The notes: generated by a model not told the origin, from the letters alone. Positions 16,711 to 26,199 are shown, numbered from the stretch's first letter. The stretch is 64,000 bases of DNA from Lentilactobacillus farraginis DSM 18382 = JCM 14108 (GCF_000583655.1 NZ_BAKI01000007.1:1-64000); one strand, 5' to 3'. Made by a program: numbers and translations.

Positions 16711-16748
16711 GCGAACTTAATTCCTTTCGAATTGGGTTCGTTTTTTTA
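16711..16748 (+). terminator. Rho-independent terminator
   Basis: CGAACTTAATTC pairs with GAATTGGGTTCG followed by seven T, downstream of the DUF975 gene. Confidence 0.85.
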
Positions 16749-17019
16749 ATGGTATGGATGCCACGATTGCTTCGCTATAACCTTTCATAGCAATTATCTC
16801 GGCATTAAATTGTTACGCTTTAATAGTTATTGATACATGTCATAAAACAGTAATCTTTTTGATAAAAAGTAAGTTGAAAGTTGCGGTAATCGTTCCGGAA
16901 GGTGTAATATTACAGTCTATGGCTTAATCACAGGTTGCCCTATCGGCTCAATTAGGTTAGTTTATACGGTGAAGTTATTTAAAGATATGCTAAAAATTTA
17001 CATAAAAGCGAGGATCAAT
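16749..17019. other. Intergenic stretch without a gene
   Basis: AT-rich sequence between the DUF975 terminator and the lysozyme start. No open frame or repeat was seen; it presumably holds the lysozyme promoter, but no convincing -35/-10 pair was identified. Confidence 0.6.
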
Positions 17020-17952
17020 ATGATAAAGCAGAAAATTGCCTATTGTTTAGCAACACTCGGCGTCAGCTTAGGGATCTTTGGCGCCGCTGCCACTAACACA
17101 CATGCAGCTGCCGCTATCCCCGATGTATCGGAATGGCAGGGAAAAATGACAAGTTTGCAAGCTCAAAACTTAAAAAATCAGGTTTCATTTATCATTAACC
17201 GTCGCCAGTACGGCAGCGGTTATGTTGATAAATACGCCACTAACAATACGGCACTCTACGTTAAATACGGTATCCCGTTCGGCGAATACGACTATGCAAT
17301 GTTTACCAGTTCAGCCAGCGCCCGTACAGAGGCCAAAAATTTTTATAATCGATCAAATAAAAATGCCAAGTTCTACGTACTGGATTACGAACAAAACAAC
17401 GTCACTTCCGGTTCCTCAAAATCAGCTGTTAAAGCTTGGTATAATGAAATGCGGTCATTAACAAACAAGAAACTGATCTTTTACTCCTATCAGTCCTTTG
17501 CGACTCAATACGCCGGCAGTGCCCGCAATAACTTTGACGCGCAGTGGATCGCCAACTACTCAGCTAAGCCAACTATCACAACTGACCTTTGGCAGTACAC
17601 CAACAAATATTATTTAGCTGCTCTCGGAAAATACGTTGATAATAGTAAAGTTGTCACTCATCCCGCTTCATGGTGGACCGGAACCAGCACCGCAAGTACG
17701 GCACTTGCTGATACGTCCAGCAGCACGACCAAATACTATCATGCGTTGAACGCCGCTAAAAGCGTAACGGTCAACAAAAAGATTTATCTCTACGACTCGG
17801 CAACTTTTTCCAAAGCTAATCGGGTTAAAGCTTTAAGCGCTGGTGATTCAGTCAGCATTCAGTCCGTCACAAAACGGGCCAGCGGGTCCTATTACTTTAC
17901 CACGACAACCGGTCAATATATCACAGCTAATCGCTCATACGTCAGCGAATAA
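17020..17952 (+). CDS. Secreted GH25 lysozyme (muramidase)
   Basis: Peptidoglycan hydrolase of 310 residues that cleaves beta-1,4 bonds between MurNAc and GlcNAc. Signal peptide at 1-30 (hydrophobic core, cleavage near THA-AA). The GH25 domain runs from PDVSEWQG (Asp35) through the catalytic DYE motif (YVLDYEQN, near 125) to WQYT near 195. After a Ser/Thr linker, a C-terminal module (YYHALNAAKSVTVNKKIYLY to ITANRSYVSE) resembles the cell-wall-binding DUF5776/SLAP-type domains of lactobacilli. ATG at 17020 preferred over the upstream frame because of GCGAGGA. It leads a three-gene set with the paralogous secreted proteins (14-base gap, new ribosome site). Confidence 0.9.
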   Translation: MIKQKIAYCLATLGVSLGIFGAAATNTHAAAAIPDVSEWQGKMTSLQAQNLKNQVSFIINRRQYGSGYVDKYATNNTALYVKYGIPFGEYDYAMFTSSASARTEAKNFYNRSNKNAKFYVLDYEQNNVTSGSSKSAVKAWYNEMRSLTNKKLIFYSYQSFATQYAGSARNNFDAQWIANYSAKPTITTDLWQYTNKYYLAALGKYVDNSKVVTHPASWWTGTSTASTALADTSSSTTKYYHALNAAKSVTVNKKIYLYDSATFSKANRVKALSAGDSVSIQSVTKRASGSYYFTTTTGQYITANRSYVSE

Positions 17953-17966
17953 GGAGGGTTATCGAC

Positions 17967-18628
17967 ATGCAACTTAAGAAGAAACTACTTGGCTCATTCA
18001 TTGCCGTGGCCGGTACCGCCTTATTGACTTTTGGCGGTTACGCAACTGTTAATCACACTGTCTTTCATGCAAACAGCGGCATTAGTTCTGCCCAACAGAC
18101 GCCTGCCCCGCAAACGTTAACGGTTGACGGCACCAAATTAACGGCTTCAGTAACCAATTCGAATCCAAAAGATTACCAGCTTGATTATAATGACGATAAT
18201 AATAATCGTCATGCAACCTTTGAAAAACAAACCTACGATGATTCCCAAGCGGCCGCAAATGCCCTTGATTATCTTGGCCAACAAGCCGGTACAAAGGATG
18301 AATTAAAAAACGGTAATGCTGCTGTTTCTCAGGGGACATTAGGCCACGTTTATACCCACTGGAATCAAGGCAACTGGTCAATTACTACCGTAACACCTTC
18401 ACAGGCTGCCGGCGGTCCCAATCCAACGACCTTTGCCAATCAGGTCGCAAACCAAATCAAACAATCATCACTTCCTGTCAAGAATGTTAATCATGGTGCG
18501 ATCGTGTTATACTCCAATAATGAACAAGAATTAGCCAATACGGTAAAATGGCAGGCAGATAATCACGTCTACCAAGTGGCAAGTGATCAACCAACCTGGC
18601 TATTCAACTCAGCCACAGTGCCAATTAA
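17967..18628 (+). pseudogene. Exported protein, paralogue 1 (frameshift at the last residues)
   Basis: About 220-residue exported protein with an N-terminal signal peptide or anchor (KKKLLGSFIAVAGTALLTF). The mature domain shares blocks with the lipoprotein that follows: ATFEKQTYDDSQAAANALDY, HWNQGNWSIT, a GAIVLYSNN strand and TVKWQADNHVYQV. The frame passes beyond its natural end; restoring one T near 18598 gives LAIQLSHSAN and a TAA at 18626-18628, immediately before the next gene's GGAGG site. Ribosome site AGGAGGG. Function unknown; linkage to a lysozyme suggests a cell-envelope role. Confidence 0.75.
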
Positions 18629-18640
18629 GGAGGATCCTCT

Positions 18641-19522
18641 ATGCATCACAAGAAATTAATCGGTTTAGCTGCCGGATTACTTTTGGTAGTTGGCGCCTTA
18701 GCGGCTGTAATTCCAATAAACAGGGTCAGGGAAGCAACGACAACAGTTCTTCTTCCAAGGTTTCCAAATCATCCAAGGCCGATATGCAAAATTCAAGTAG
18801 TGACCAGGCGGCTTCAAGCACAGATCAATCACAGTCCAGCAGTCAATCAGCTGGAAGTAACACCGACAGCGCTTCTTCCAGCCAGTCAACAACCGGCTCC
18901 AGAATCAGCACCCTGAACAATCAGATTGCGCAAAAGTTGGGCAACGTTAAATTACCGAGTGCGGACGGACTCAGTTCAGGCAGTGCCAACTTAAACATTC
19001 GTTATGCCGGTAATCAAAATAACTATGCTTTTTACTATAGCGTTGGTAATCAAGCATTAAACTTAAATGATAGTGCTATTCAAAAAGAAAACGCCGTACG
19101 CGACTTTCCAAAAGAAAACCTACGCAACCCAAAGTCAAGCAGCTGCTGCAGTTGATTATTCTCAGGTTTCAACCAATAAAGGCCTGCCGAAAGTTAAATT
19201 AAACAGCAAAATTACCGGCTACGAAAATGCCGGCGGCGGTCAACGTTACATCGCCTGGAATGAGGGTCGCTGGTCAATTACCGTTCACGGCAGCGTCGTT
19301 AACAATACCGATCCCAAAAAGACGGCCGTCCAAGCAGCCAACCTGTTTGAACAGTACATGTTACCGGCACCTCAAAAATACGGTGCAATTGAATTTAATG
19401 TTCATTCATCAAATGATCATACCAGAGATCAAACCATTACTTGGCAAGACGGCTTAAGTGTTTACACCTTAAAAGCTGCCGATATGAATACAGCTATTCA
19501 AATGGCCGCTAGTGTTAAGTAA
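18641..19522 (+). pseudogene. Lipoprotein, paralogue 2 (two frameshifts)
   Basis: Rebuilt, this is a lipoprotein of about 293 residues. It starts at ATG 18641 with GGAGG 8 bases upstream. A hydrophobic signal is followed by a lipobox that is intact only after adding one C near 18700 (VGALSGC). Next comes a long Ser/Gln/Asn-rich linker (about 70 residues), then the domain shared with the preceding gene (ATFQKKTYATQSQAAAAVDY, WNEGRWSIT, GAIEFNV, TITWQDGLSVYTL). A second one-base shift is near 19095. Third gene of the lysozyme set; terminator downstream. Confidence 0.8.
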
Positions 19523-19552
19523 CTTTTAAAGCATTGATAATCATGCACCATT

Positions 19553-19591
19553 AAAACGCAATGAAAACTTTAACGAGTTCATTGCGTTTTT
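19553..19591 (+). terminator. Terminator of the lysozyme operon
   Basis: AAAACGCAATGAA pairs perfectly with TTCATTGCGTTTT, followed by T. Confidence 0.9.
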
Positions 19592-19673
19592 GATTGCAGT
19601 CGATTTCAAAGATTAAGTTCCCAAAAAATAATTAACAGGGCGCATACAAATCAGTTACAAATCCATTAAAACA

Positions 19674-19703
19674 TTGAGCAAATTCCTCGCAGCATGGTAC
19701 AAT
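19674..19703 (+). promoter_or_regulatory. Promoter of the D,D-carboxypeptidase gene
   Basis: TTGAGC, 18-base spacer, TACAAT, about 30 bases before the start codon. Confidence 0.65.
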
Positions 19704-19732
19704 TTTAAACAGAAGCTGGAGGGAGAATGTAT

Positions 19733-20932
19733 ATGATGAAAATAAATAAATGGCTGCGTGCGGTCATGATTTCGTGCGCAACAGCATTAACTTTTGGAAT
19801 TGGGCTGGGATTTCAGTCCCAATCATCTCACGTCGAAGCGGCAACCACTACATACAAAATGGTATCAACCACTTCAATGACCAAGGCACCTTATCATAAA
19901 AAATCTTCAACGGGTGTCGTTTGGAATGCCTCACACACTAAGAAAGTTGCAACCTTAAAAGGCTATCCGTATACGACTTGGTACGCTACCAAGAAAGCCG
20001 TTCTTCAAAAGAGCAGCGGCTCCAAAGCAGTTTACTACCAAGTTAAAAACGGTGCGGGAACCGTGTCGGGATACGTCTGGCATAATTATCTAACGCCGGG
20101 TAAAGCACCCTTTGGCTTAAAATATGCCAAGGGCGCCGTTGCCTTGGATGTCAATACAAACGGTGTTGTCTGGTCAAAGGCTGCCAATACACCGCGGCCG
20201 ATTGCGTCCGTTTCCAAACTGATGACACTTTATCTGGTTCAACAAAAGATCAGCAATGGCGGCGGTTCTTGGACATCCAAAGTCAACACCAGTAATGCCG
20301 GTCTTAAGAAATTGGGTAAAGACAGTACCTTTGGTGGCTTTAAGTTCACCAAGAATTCCTACACGGTTCGAGATCTCTACCTGGCCGCATTGATTGAATC
20401 TTCAAACAACGCTGCTATCGCCTTGGGCCAGTGGGTTGCCGGTGGTTCAACACCAGCCTACAACAAGAAGTTCGTTTCAATGATGAATGACCAAGCTAAA
20501 TCATGGGATTTGGAAAACACGTCATTTGTTTCGGCATCCGGCATGGAGCAAAACAGCTTGAAGCCATTCGGTTACAGTATCGGTGGTGCAAACGCCAATA
20601 TGGTCTCTGCAGCCGACGTTGCACAAATTGCGCGTCATTTAATTACCGACTACAATGACGTCTTAAAAGATGCTTCAATTGGTTCAATGAATCTGGACGG
20701 CCAAAAGTTGTACAATTACAACAACCTGTTACCAGGTCGCAAGTATTATCAAAAATCATTGAACGTCGACGGCCTAAAGACCGGCTACACCGATCCAGCC
20801 GGCTACTGCTTCGTGGGTACCGGTCGTAAAACCGGTCACGATCGAATCATCACGGTTGTACTCCACGATGAAAACGAGTTTACTGAAACTCGTTCGTTGA
20901 TGAACTATGTTTATAATAAAAATCTGGCTTAA
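19733..20932 (+). CDS. Serine-type D-alanyl-D-alanine carboxypeptidase (low-molecular-weight PBP)
   Basis: Exported penicillin-binding protein of 399 residues that trims the terminal D-Ala of peptidoglycan stem peptides. Signal peptide at about 1-37 (cleavage near VEAA). An N-terminal SH3/GW-like module (SMTKAPYHKK to YVWHNYLTPG) precedes the S11 peptidase domain. Its three active-site motifs are SVSK (SxxK), SNN (SxN, in ESSNNAA) and KTG (DGLKTGYT). No C-terminal amphipathic anchor is evident. The frame also allows an ATG at 19727, but that is only 3 bases from the GGAGGG site, so 19733 is preferred. Monocistronic, with a strong terminator. Confidence 0.93.
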   Translation: MMKINKWLRAVMISCATALTFGIGLGFQSQSSHVEAATTTYKMVSTTSMTKAPYHKKSSTGVVWNASHTKKVATLKGYPYTTWYATKKAVLQKSSGSKAVYYQVKNGAGTVSGYVWHNYLTPGKAPFGLKYAKGAVALDVNTNGVVWSKAANTPRPIASVSKLMTLYLVQQKISNGGGSWTSKVNTSNAGLKKLGKDSTFGGFKFTKNSYTVRDLYLAALIESSNNAAIALGQWVAGGSTPAYNKKFVSMMNDQAKSWDLENTSFVSASGMEQNSLKPFGYSIGGANANMVSAADVAQIARHLITDYNDVLKDASIGSMNLDGQKLYNYNNLLPGRKYYQKSLNVDGLKTGYTDPAGYCFVGTGRKTGHDRIITVVLHDENEFTETRSLMNYVYNKNLA

Positions 20933-20959
20933 CCGGAAATTTAATTGATTAATAATTTG

Positions 20960-21012
20960 AAAACAGCTATCGTGAATACCGAACAAAATCGGTACTTACG
21001 ATAGCTGTTTTT
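20960..21012 (+). terminator. Rho-independent terminator
   Basis: AAACAGCTATCGT pairs perfectly with ACGATAGCTGTTT, with an inner stem and a T run. Confidence 0.9.
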
Positions 21013-21129
21013 GTTGGTCCTCCAAAAAAGTTTGATCTTGCTTATTTTACATTCAAAAAAAAATAGTGGTATGATATCAATAAATCTTAATGACATCATT
21101 AAATTATTATTGTTCAGGAGCTTCGTTTA

Positions 21130-21806
21130 ATGCGGATCAACATCTTACAACATACGCCTAATGAAGGACCGGGTTCGATTTTAGACTGGTCCCAAGCTCA
21201 TGGCCACCAAGCCTATATTTATCATCCCTATCAATTCGGCTTTTTACCAAAGGCAGCTGACACCGATCTGCTGGTTGTCTTGGGCGGGCCCATGAGTCCC
21301 AACGATGATCTCGACTGGATCAGGCAGGAACGTAACTTAATTAACGAGCTACTGGCTAAGAACGTACCAATATTTGGCGCCTGCTTTGGCGCTCAGCAAA
21401 TTGCCAAGCACTGGGGTATCCAGTTACCAATGCACCGGTTAAAGAAGTCGGCTGGGCACCGGTTTATCTGAAAAGTCACGTTATCCCCGGAATCCCCGAT
21501 AAATTACTGGCGCTTCATTGGCATCAGGAAATGTTTGAGGTTCCCAACGAAGCAACCCTGTTATTTTCCAGTGATCGGGTTAGAAACCAAGGATTCGTGA
21601 TGAATCATCGTGTCGTCGGCCTTCAATTTCATTTCGAACCACAGTCGGATAACGTCAGGGAAATGGTGGTTAATGATTTTCCCTATATCAAGGGATCTGT
21701 TTTTAATCAAACTAAGGCAGACATTTTAAAAACCCCTGTCCCTGCAGAAAATAAAACCGTGATGTTTCATATTTTGGATTATATAACAGCAACCAGCAAC
21801 CGCTAA
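21130..21806 (+). pseudogene. Class I glutamine amidotransferase-like protein, frameshifted
   Basis: About 226 residues when rebuilt, of the GMP-synthase-like GATase1 family that releases ammonia from glutamine. Visible are the LVVLGGPMSPNDD block, the nucleophile elbow GACFGAQQIA and the catalytic His in GLQFHFEP. The frame breaks at 21432: adding one G (ATGGCACC) restores PMAPVKEVGWAPVYLKSHVI and joins to the second part ending at 21806. As a stand-alone protein it may act on gamma-glutamyl compounds, but the substrate is unknown. ATG at 21130 with AGGAG upstream. Confidence 0.85.
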
Positions 21807-21937
21807 CCTTTTAGAATTTGATGCCAAGTGATTTTTATTTTGACCTTCATATTGACTTATTCACAGAAATAGCCTAATCTTCTCTTTGTGTAATTAATTC
21901 AAGTTTAATATCAAACCATGGGGGAATTAAGGGAATT

Positions 21938-22195
21938 ATGTTTGAGAATAACAGTAATTATGATTTATTTCAGCGACTTCATCCACACGGCTTTTCTGAG
22001 GCTATGGTAGCCCATTATGCAAAGGATGAGTTAAAACGCCGGGCTGCGAATGGTGATGGTGAAGCCAAAATGCTGTTGGCAATCAGGGAAAGTGAACTTC
22101 GTGAAGAGGATCAGTCCATTAAACGCGGTCCCATTCAAAATATTAAGAATTCTGTACCAACTCTGAAGTTTATTTTCAGATTACGCTTAAGCTAA
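21938..22195 (+). CDS. Hypothetical small protein
   Basis: 85-residue, highly charged, helical-looking cytoplasmic protein without membrane segments (NYDLFQRLHPHGFSEAMVAH, then KDELKRRAANGDGEAKML). AAGGGA lies 4 bases upstream of the ATG, with GGGGGA further up. Terminator directly downstream, so a single-gene unit. No family recognised. Confidence 0.7.
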   Translation: MFENNSNYDLFQRLHPHGFSEAMVAHYAKDELKRRAANGDGEAKMLLAIRESELREEDQSIKRGPIQNIKNSVPTLKFIFRLRLS

Positions 22196-22200
22196 AAGAT

Positions 22201-22247
22201 AAGCAGTTGAGATGATGAGTAGGTTCCTCACATCTCAACTGCTTTTT
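22201..22247 (+). terminator. Rho-independent terminator
   Basis: AAGCAGTTGAGATG pairs with CATCTCAACTGCTT, followed by T. Confidence 0.9.
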
Positions 22248-22318
22248 AATTGTTGAAGCGAAAAAGCAACTCAAAAATCCAAGTGACAACAGTTCGTCTT
22301 TAACGGACTGGCTTGCGT

Positions 22319-23053
22319 TTATTGCGCCGTTAAACCACCATCAACCACAAATTCAGAACCGGTTGAATAGCTGGCATCATCGGAAGCCAGGAATAAGACC
22401 ATTTTCGAAACTTCTTCAGGCTCGGCCACCCGCTGAAGCGGAATCGCTTTTGCAAATTCTTTAATAACTGCTTCACTATCCCCTTGATGAATCATTGGTG
22501 TTGAAATAACACCCGGGTGAACTGAATTAACCCGAATACCAAAGTGAGCCAATTGTAAGGCAGCTGCTTTTGTAAAGCCCCGAACAGCAAACTTGGTATC
22601 TGTGTAGCCAACTGCACCGCCAACCAACCCGTTCATTGACGAAATATTGACAATGCTGCCAGAACCGTTTTGTTTCATTGCTTCAGCGGCATATTTGGTT
22701 CCAAGAAAGACCGATAATTGATTGATTTTAAAAATCTTCAAATAATCATCCGTTGTAATTTCTTCAAGTGATTTATTAAAGCTGATGCCTGCATTATTAA
22801 CCAAAATATCCAGCTTGCCGAATTTAGTCAACGTTGTTTGAATCACATGCTTCCAATCGTTTTCACTGGCAACATCTTGTTTGACAAAAACAGTATCATG
22901 ACCAAGTTCGTTGGCCAATTGGGTGCCCTTGTCCGCATTGATATCTGTGATGACTACGTGAGCATCTTCTTCAACGAATAACTTGGCGTGACTGGCTCCC
23001 ATTCCCTGAGACGCACCGGTGATAATGGCAACTTTTTGATCTAATTTGCCCAT
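22319..23053 (-). CDS. Short-chain dehydrogenase/reductase
   Basis: Classical SDR of 244 residues, NAD(P)-dependent alcohol/ketone oxidoreductase. The cofactor motif TGASQGMG is at 13-20, NNAG near 89, the catalytic Ser in NISSMNG near 139 and YxxxK (YTDTK) near 154-158. The C-terminus TGSEFVVDGGLTAQ is very like that of Lactobacillus (R)-specific alcohol dehydrogenases, but the rest is different enough that the substrate is open. ATG at 23053 with GGAGG upstream. Separate unit from the quinone-oxidoreductase-like gene 109 bases upstream. Confidence 0.9.
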   Translation of the reverse strand: MGKLDQKVAIITGASQGMGASHAKLFVEEDAHVVITDINADKGTQLANELGHDTVFVKQDVASENDWKHVIQTTLTKFGKLDILVNNAGISFNKSLEEITTDDYLKIFKINQLSVFLGTKYAAEAMKQNGSGSIVNISSMNGLVGGAVGYTDTKFAVRGFTKAAALQLAHFGIRVNSVHPGVISTPMIHQGDSEAVIKEFAKAIPLQRVAEPEEVSKMVLFLASDDASYSTGSEFVVDGGLTAQ

Positions 23054-23161
23054 AATAAAACCTCCTAAATATAGCGAAACCGGTTACTAATTCCAATTTC
23101 ATTATATCGTGTCTTAGTCCTTGGCTTAAGTTATTTGTCTGGAAATTCTGGCTTAATCGGT

Positions 23162-24133
23162 TTAAAACTTTAAAACCAGTCGCTGCCTGACTTCATTTTT
23201 TTCCAAGGCTTTATGAGCCCAAGCTGCGTCATCAACCGACTTTTCAATAATGTCGTCATCCAGTAAAAAGCCGTCAACCATTCGTTGATTCAACAACTTG
23301 GCCGCGTCCGTGAATTGATCGACCGTTGCGTGGCTGAGAACAAAGCCACGAATTGCCTTATCGGTTGTATAGAACTTTCGAACGTTAAAGGTGAATTTAT
23401 TGTCTTCAGGTGCCGTAATTAAACCAACGGTGCCCCGTTCGTTTAGCGCGTTAATGTTTTCCTGCAGGGCAACTTTTCCGGAAGTATCAACCACATAGTC
23501 AACGCCGGCTACGTCATTTTTTTCCAACTGCTTAGACAAGGACTTTCGATAATCCAACGCCAAGTCGCTGCCAAACCGATCCATCTTGTCAAAATCCTGC
23601 TCACTTGAAGTAGTCACAACCTTTAACCCCATTGTGTGCGCCAGCTGAACCAACTTGGTGCCAACGTGGCCGGCAGCCCCTTCGATTAAAATGGTCTCTG
23701 CGCTCTTAGCTTGAAAAACATGATTGATCAAAATGGCCGCAGTCGCTGACGAATGCACAGACGCTACCAGCTTAATCGGATCAACACCGGCTGGGATATG
23801 AAACAGCCGCTCTGCCGGCACAGCAACATAACGGCTGGTGGTTCCCTGTCGGCCATCATAACCCATACTGTTAGTCCAAACCTGGTTGCCAACCGCAAAC
23901 CGATCCACATTGGCTCCCACCTTCACGACTTCGCCGACCGCGTCTCGACCAATGACAAACGGGAAATTTAATGCCGTCTTGTAGGAACCAGCCCTGACAA
24001 AGGTATCGACGTGGTTGACCGAAACGGCAGTCACTTTGACCAACACATCATTATTTTCAATTTCCGGTTCCGGTAGATCACCAATAATAATGTTCTTACT
24101 GCTACCGGTTGCTTTAATGTATGCTGCTTTCAT
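23162..24133 (-). CDS. Zinc-independent quinone oxidoreductase / MDR-family alcohol dehydrogenase
   Basis: Medium-chain reductase of 323 residues. The GroES-like N-terminal domain (MKAAYIKATG, EVLVKVTAVSVN-type block) and Rossmann domain (EGAAGHVGTKLVQLAHTMG, the AxxGxxG-type motif of quinone reductases) are clear; the zinc-binding Cys/His pattern of true alcohol dehydrogenases is absent. It would reduce quinones or activated alkenes with NADPH. ATG at 24133 chosen, with GAGAGGGG upstream; eight extra codons are open before it. Not obviously in an operon. Confidence 0.88.
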   Translation of the reverse strand: MKAAYIKATGSSKNIIIGDLPEPEIENNDVLVKVTAVSVNHVDTFVRAGSYKTALNFPFVIGRDAVGEVVKVGANVDRFAVGNQVWTNSMGYDGRQGTTSRYVAVPAERLFHIPAGVDPIKLVASVHSSATAAILINHVFQAKSAETILIEGAAGHVGTKLVQLAHTMGLKVVTTSSEQDFDKMDRFGSDLALDYRKSLSKQLEKNDVAGVDYVVDTSGKVALQENINALNERGTVGLITAPEDNKFTFNVRKFYTTDKAIRGFVLSHATVDQFTDAAKLLNQRMVDGFLLDDDIIEKSVDDAAWAHKALEKNEVRQRLVLKF

Positions 24134-24379
24134 TTTATTGTGCCCCTCTCTTATCATTGTTTTCGTCCCCCATTATATGCCGAAAGCCTTTTGGGTTGGT
24201 CAGCGACGCTTGTGCAATTAATTGGCACACCACAATTTAAAAATAAAAGAACCGGGTGCCATTTAACATTGGTCCGGTCCTTCTCAAGTGTCAACAATTC
24301 AAACAACAACTGCTTAATGTTTACTCATAAGCTTATTTATTCAGCCATCATCAAGCTAACGATACCCTAATAAATAAAC

Positions 24380-24616
24380 TTACGAGATCCATTCGATCTT
24401 GAAAGTTTGCTTGCCATCAATTGAATGAACATTTTCAACATCCCCATTTACGGGCTTGTGCTTCATAATAAATCCAGGGTGCATATGATTCGTAAAATTA
24501 AATTGGTAGGCAATGCCTGCCTTTTCTTTTTTTGGCTTCATCACGCCATAACTGCCATCGGACAACTTCACAATTTGGTCATGTTTCTTCTTAGGATCTA
24601 CATAAATTGTTGTCAA
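24380..24616 (-). CDS. Hypothetical 78-residue protein
   Basis: Small cytoplasmic protein beginning (M)TTIYVDPKKKHDQIVKLSDG. The TTG at 24616 is the likely start: GGAGGTG lies 6 bases before it, and an upstream in-frame ATG overlaps that ribosome site. The compact mix of beta-forming segments (YQFNFTNHMH, FKIEWIS) suggests a small beta domain. No family recognised. Confidence 0.65.
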   Translation of the reverse strand: MTTIYVDPKKKHDQIVKLSDGSYGVMKPKKEKAGIAYQFNFTNHMHPGFIMKHKPVNGDVENVHSIDGKQTFKIEWIS

Positions 24617-24693
24617 TCCAAACACCTCCATTTTTATTATAGTCCGTGATAAGTAAATAAACCCATTATTTACAAATAATTTCTGTAATAAAA

Positions 24694-24727
24694 AAGGCCA
24701 AACCAAATTATTTTAGTTTGGTCCTTG
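24694..24727 (-). terminator. Terminator downstream of the TetR gene
   Basis: On the minus strand AAGGACCAAAC pairs with GTTTGGCCTT, followed by six T. Confidence 0.75.
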
Positions 24728-24829
24728 GCAAGGGTCCTAATAAACCTCAAATTATATAAAAGCATTAATCCAATCTTGCAAGCCGCGATATCCCCAGTAT
24801 CCCAGTGACATGACCACTACTAATAGCTG

Positions 24830-25387
24830 TTAAGCAAGTGATGCCAAAAACTCATCCACAACTCCTGAAAAGCTTTCTCCATCAGTTAAGTCTCCATTTT
24901 GAAAATAGCCTAATTGCTCTAAAATAATGTACCCATTTAATAAACTGCGAAAAGCTCTACTCTTAATAAGTAGCTCTTTGTTGGATAAGTTAAACGTTTC
25001 AAGTAATTTCAATATAATTTGATTATTTTTGCGGCCAATTTTTTCCAATTCAGCATTATTAAAACTTGGAACCGTGTTTAATAATTCATAAACATGCCGA
25101 TATTCGTCAGCAAATTGCCGATAATCCATTGCATAGATTCGAAGTCCCTGACGACCGGACTGACCAATCAAATCTTCGGTTAGCCGTTTATTTAAAGTGG
25201 TGTGTAAATAAATGGCCGTTTGAACTTTTAAATCAGTGAGATTTTTAAAGTGATTGTATAGCGACGGCGTTTTGATTCCCAGCTTTTCAGCAAGTCTTGG
25301 AAATGTGGCCGCAGACAGCGTTATTTCATTAGCTAACGCAATATACACCTCGATAATCTTTTGATCTGTTAAATCTCTTTTTGTCAT
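24830..25387 (-). CDS. TetR-family regulator of the isochorismatase/MFS genes
   Basis: 185-residue repressor-type regulator. The N-terminal helix-turn-helix spans about residues 10-55 (FPRLAEKLGIKTPSLYNHFK) and the C-terminal ligand domain is of the TetR_C/WHG kind (LRIYAMDYRQFADEYRHVYE). ATG at 25387 with GGGAGG upstream. It is divergent from the hydrolase gene at 25563, and a near-perfect inverted repeat in the gap overlaps the promoter of that gene. This makes it the probable local repressor and its own regulator. Confidence 0.88.
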   Translation of the reverse strand: MTKRDLTDQKIIEVYIALANEITLSAATFPRLAEKLGIKTPSLYNHFKNLTDLKVQTAIYLHTTLNKRLTEDLIGQSGRQGLRIYAMDYRQFADEYRHVYELLNTVPSFNNAELEKIGRKNNQIILKLLETFNLSNKELLIKSRAFRSLLNGYIILEQLGYFQNGDLTDGESFSGVVDEFLASLA

Positions 25388-25434
25388 ATTCAGCCTCCCT
25401 CTATACCTTAAAATATTGTAACACAGTCTAAAAT

Positions 25435-25474
25435 AAACTACTAAAAATAGTTGACAAACTATTATTAGTAGTTT
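25435..25474. promoter_or_regulatory. TetR operator and promoter candidate
   Basis: Two 18-base arms, AAACTACTAAAAATAGTT (25435-25452) and its inverted copy at 25457-25474, differ at a single position around a 4-base centre. A TTGACA -35 box (25451-25456) lies at its centre, with a weak -10 (TAATGT, 25474-25479) at its edge, so a bound repressor would block RNA polymerase. Confidence 0.8.
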
Positions 25475-25562
25475 AATGTGTTGAATTATGGTAAAAGCTG
25501 ATTTTAACCAGTCTAAATTTGCTAAAAATTTGAAGACCATATTAGAAAGGAATAATCGTGTA

Positions 25563-26153
25563 ATGCTATTAAATCACTTGACGTTAAGTAAGACCGCATT
25601 GGTAACAATTGATTTGCAACGTGGCATCTTACTAGAAGGGCAATTCCAACCACATAATAATCAAAAAGTTTTAGCAGCATCAAACGAAATTGCATCTGCG
25701 TTAAAAAACACGGATGCCTTAATTTCATTGGTTAATGTTAATCCTGCTACCATTGGCTATCTTCATCCGTTTAAAGGTCGCCAAAATGAAGCCCCGAATT
25801 TCCCGGCTGACTACTCGGATTTAATGATGACAATTGCTGATGACGATACGCCTCAAAATGTTATTAAAGTAACCAAACACAATCCAGGCGCCTTTTTTGG
25901 TACCGACTTGGACCTGCAGCTTCGTCGAAGAGGAATTGACACCGTTATTCTAACAGGTGTTGTGACCAGCAACGGTGTTTACGCAACCGCTCTAGATGCT
26001 TTTCAATATGGCTACAAGGTTATTGTTATTGAAGATGCCTGTACAGACCGGGACAAACAATTACATGACATCTTTTTTAAAAAGATGATACCCAAAATTG
26101 CGCTGGTAGCTTCAAAAAATCGGATTTTGACAGAAATCAAAATAGCCGATTAG
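25563..26153 (+). CDS. Isochorismatase-family hydrolase lacking the catalytic cysteine
   Basis: 196-residue protein with the isochorismatase/nicotinamidase fold. Asp17 (TIDLQ) and Lys105 (VTKHNPGAFFGTDLD) of the usual Asp-Lys-Cys triad are present. The Cys position reads Gly138 (GVVTSNGVYATALDA). Cys replaced by Gly also occurs in true isochorismatases such as PhzD, which hydrolyse a vinyl ether rather than an amide; whether this one is active is unknown. The ATG at 25563 is used, 12 bases after GAAAGG, a loose spacing. Followed after 46 bases by an MFS exporter, divergent from a TetR gene. Confidence 0.85.
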   Translation: MLLNHLTLSKTALVTIDLQRGILLEGQFQPHNNQKVLAASNEIASALKNTDALISLVNVNPATIGYLHPFKGRQNEAPNFPADYSDLMMTIADDDTPQNVIKVTKHNPGAFFGTDLDLQLRRRGIDTVILTGVVTSNGVYATALDAFQYGYKVIVIEDACTDRDKQLHDIFFKKMIPKIALVASKNRILTEIKIAD

Positions 26154-26199
26154 CAGTTAAAATCTATTCAAGACACTTTAATTTTAAAGGAGCGTTATT

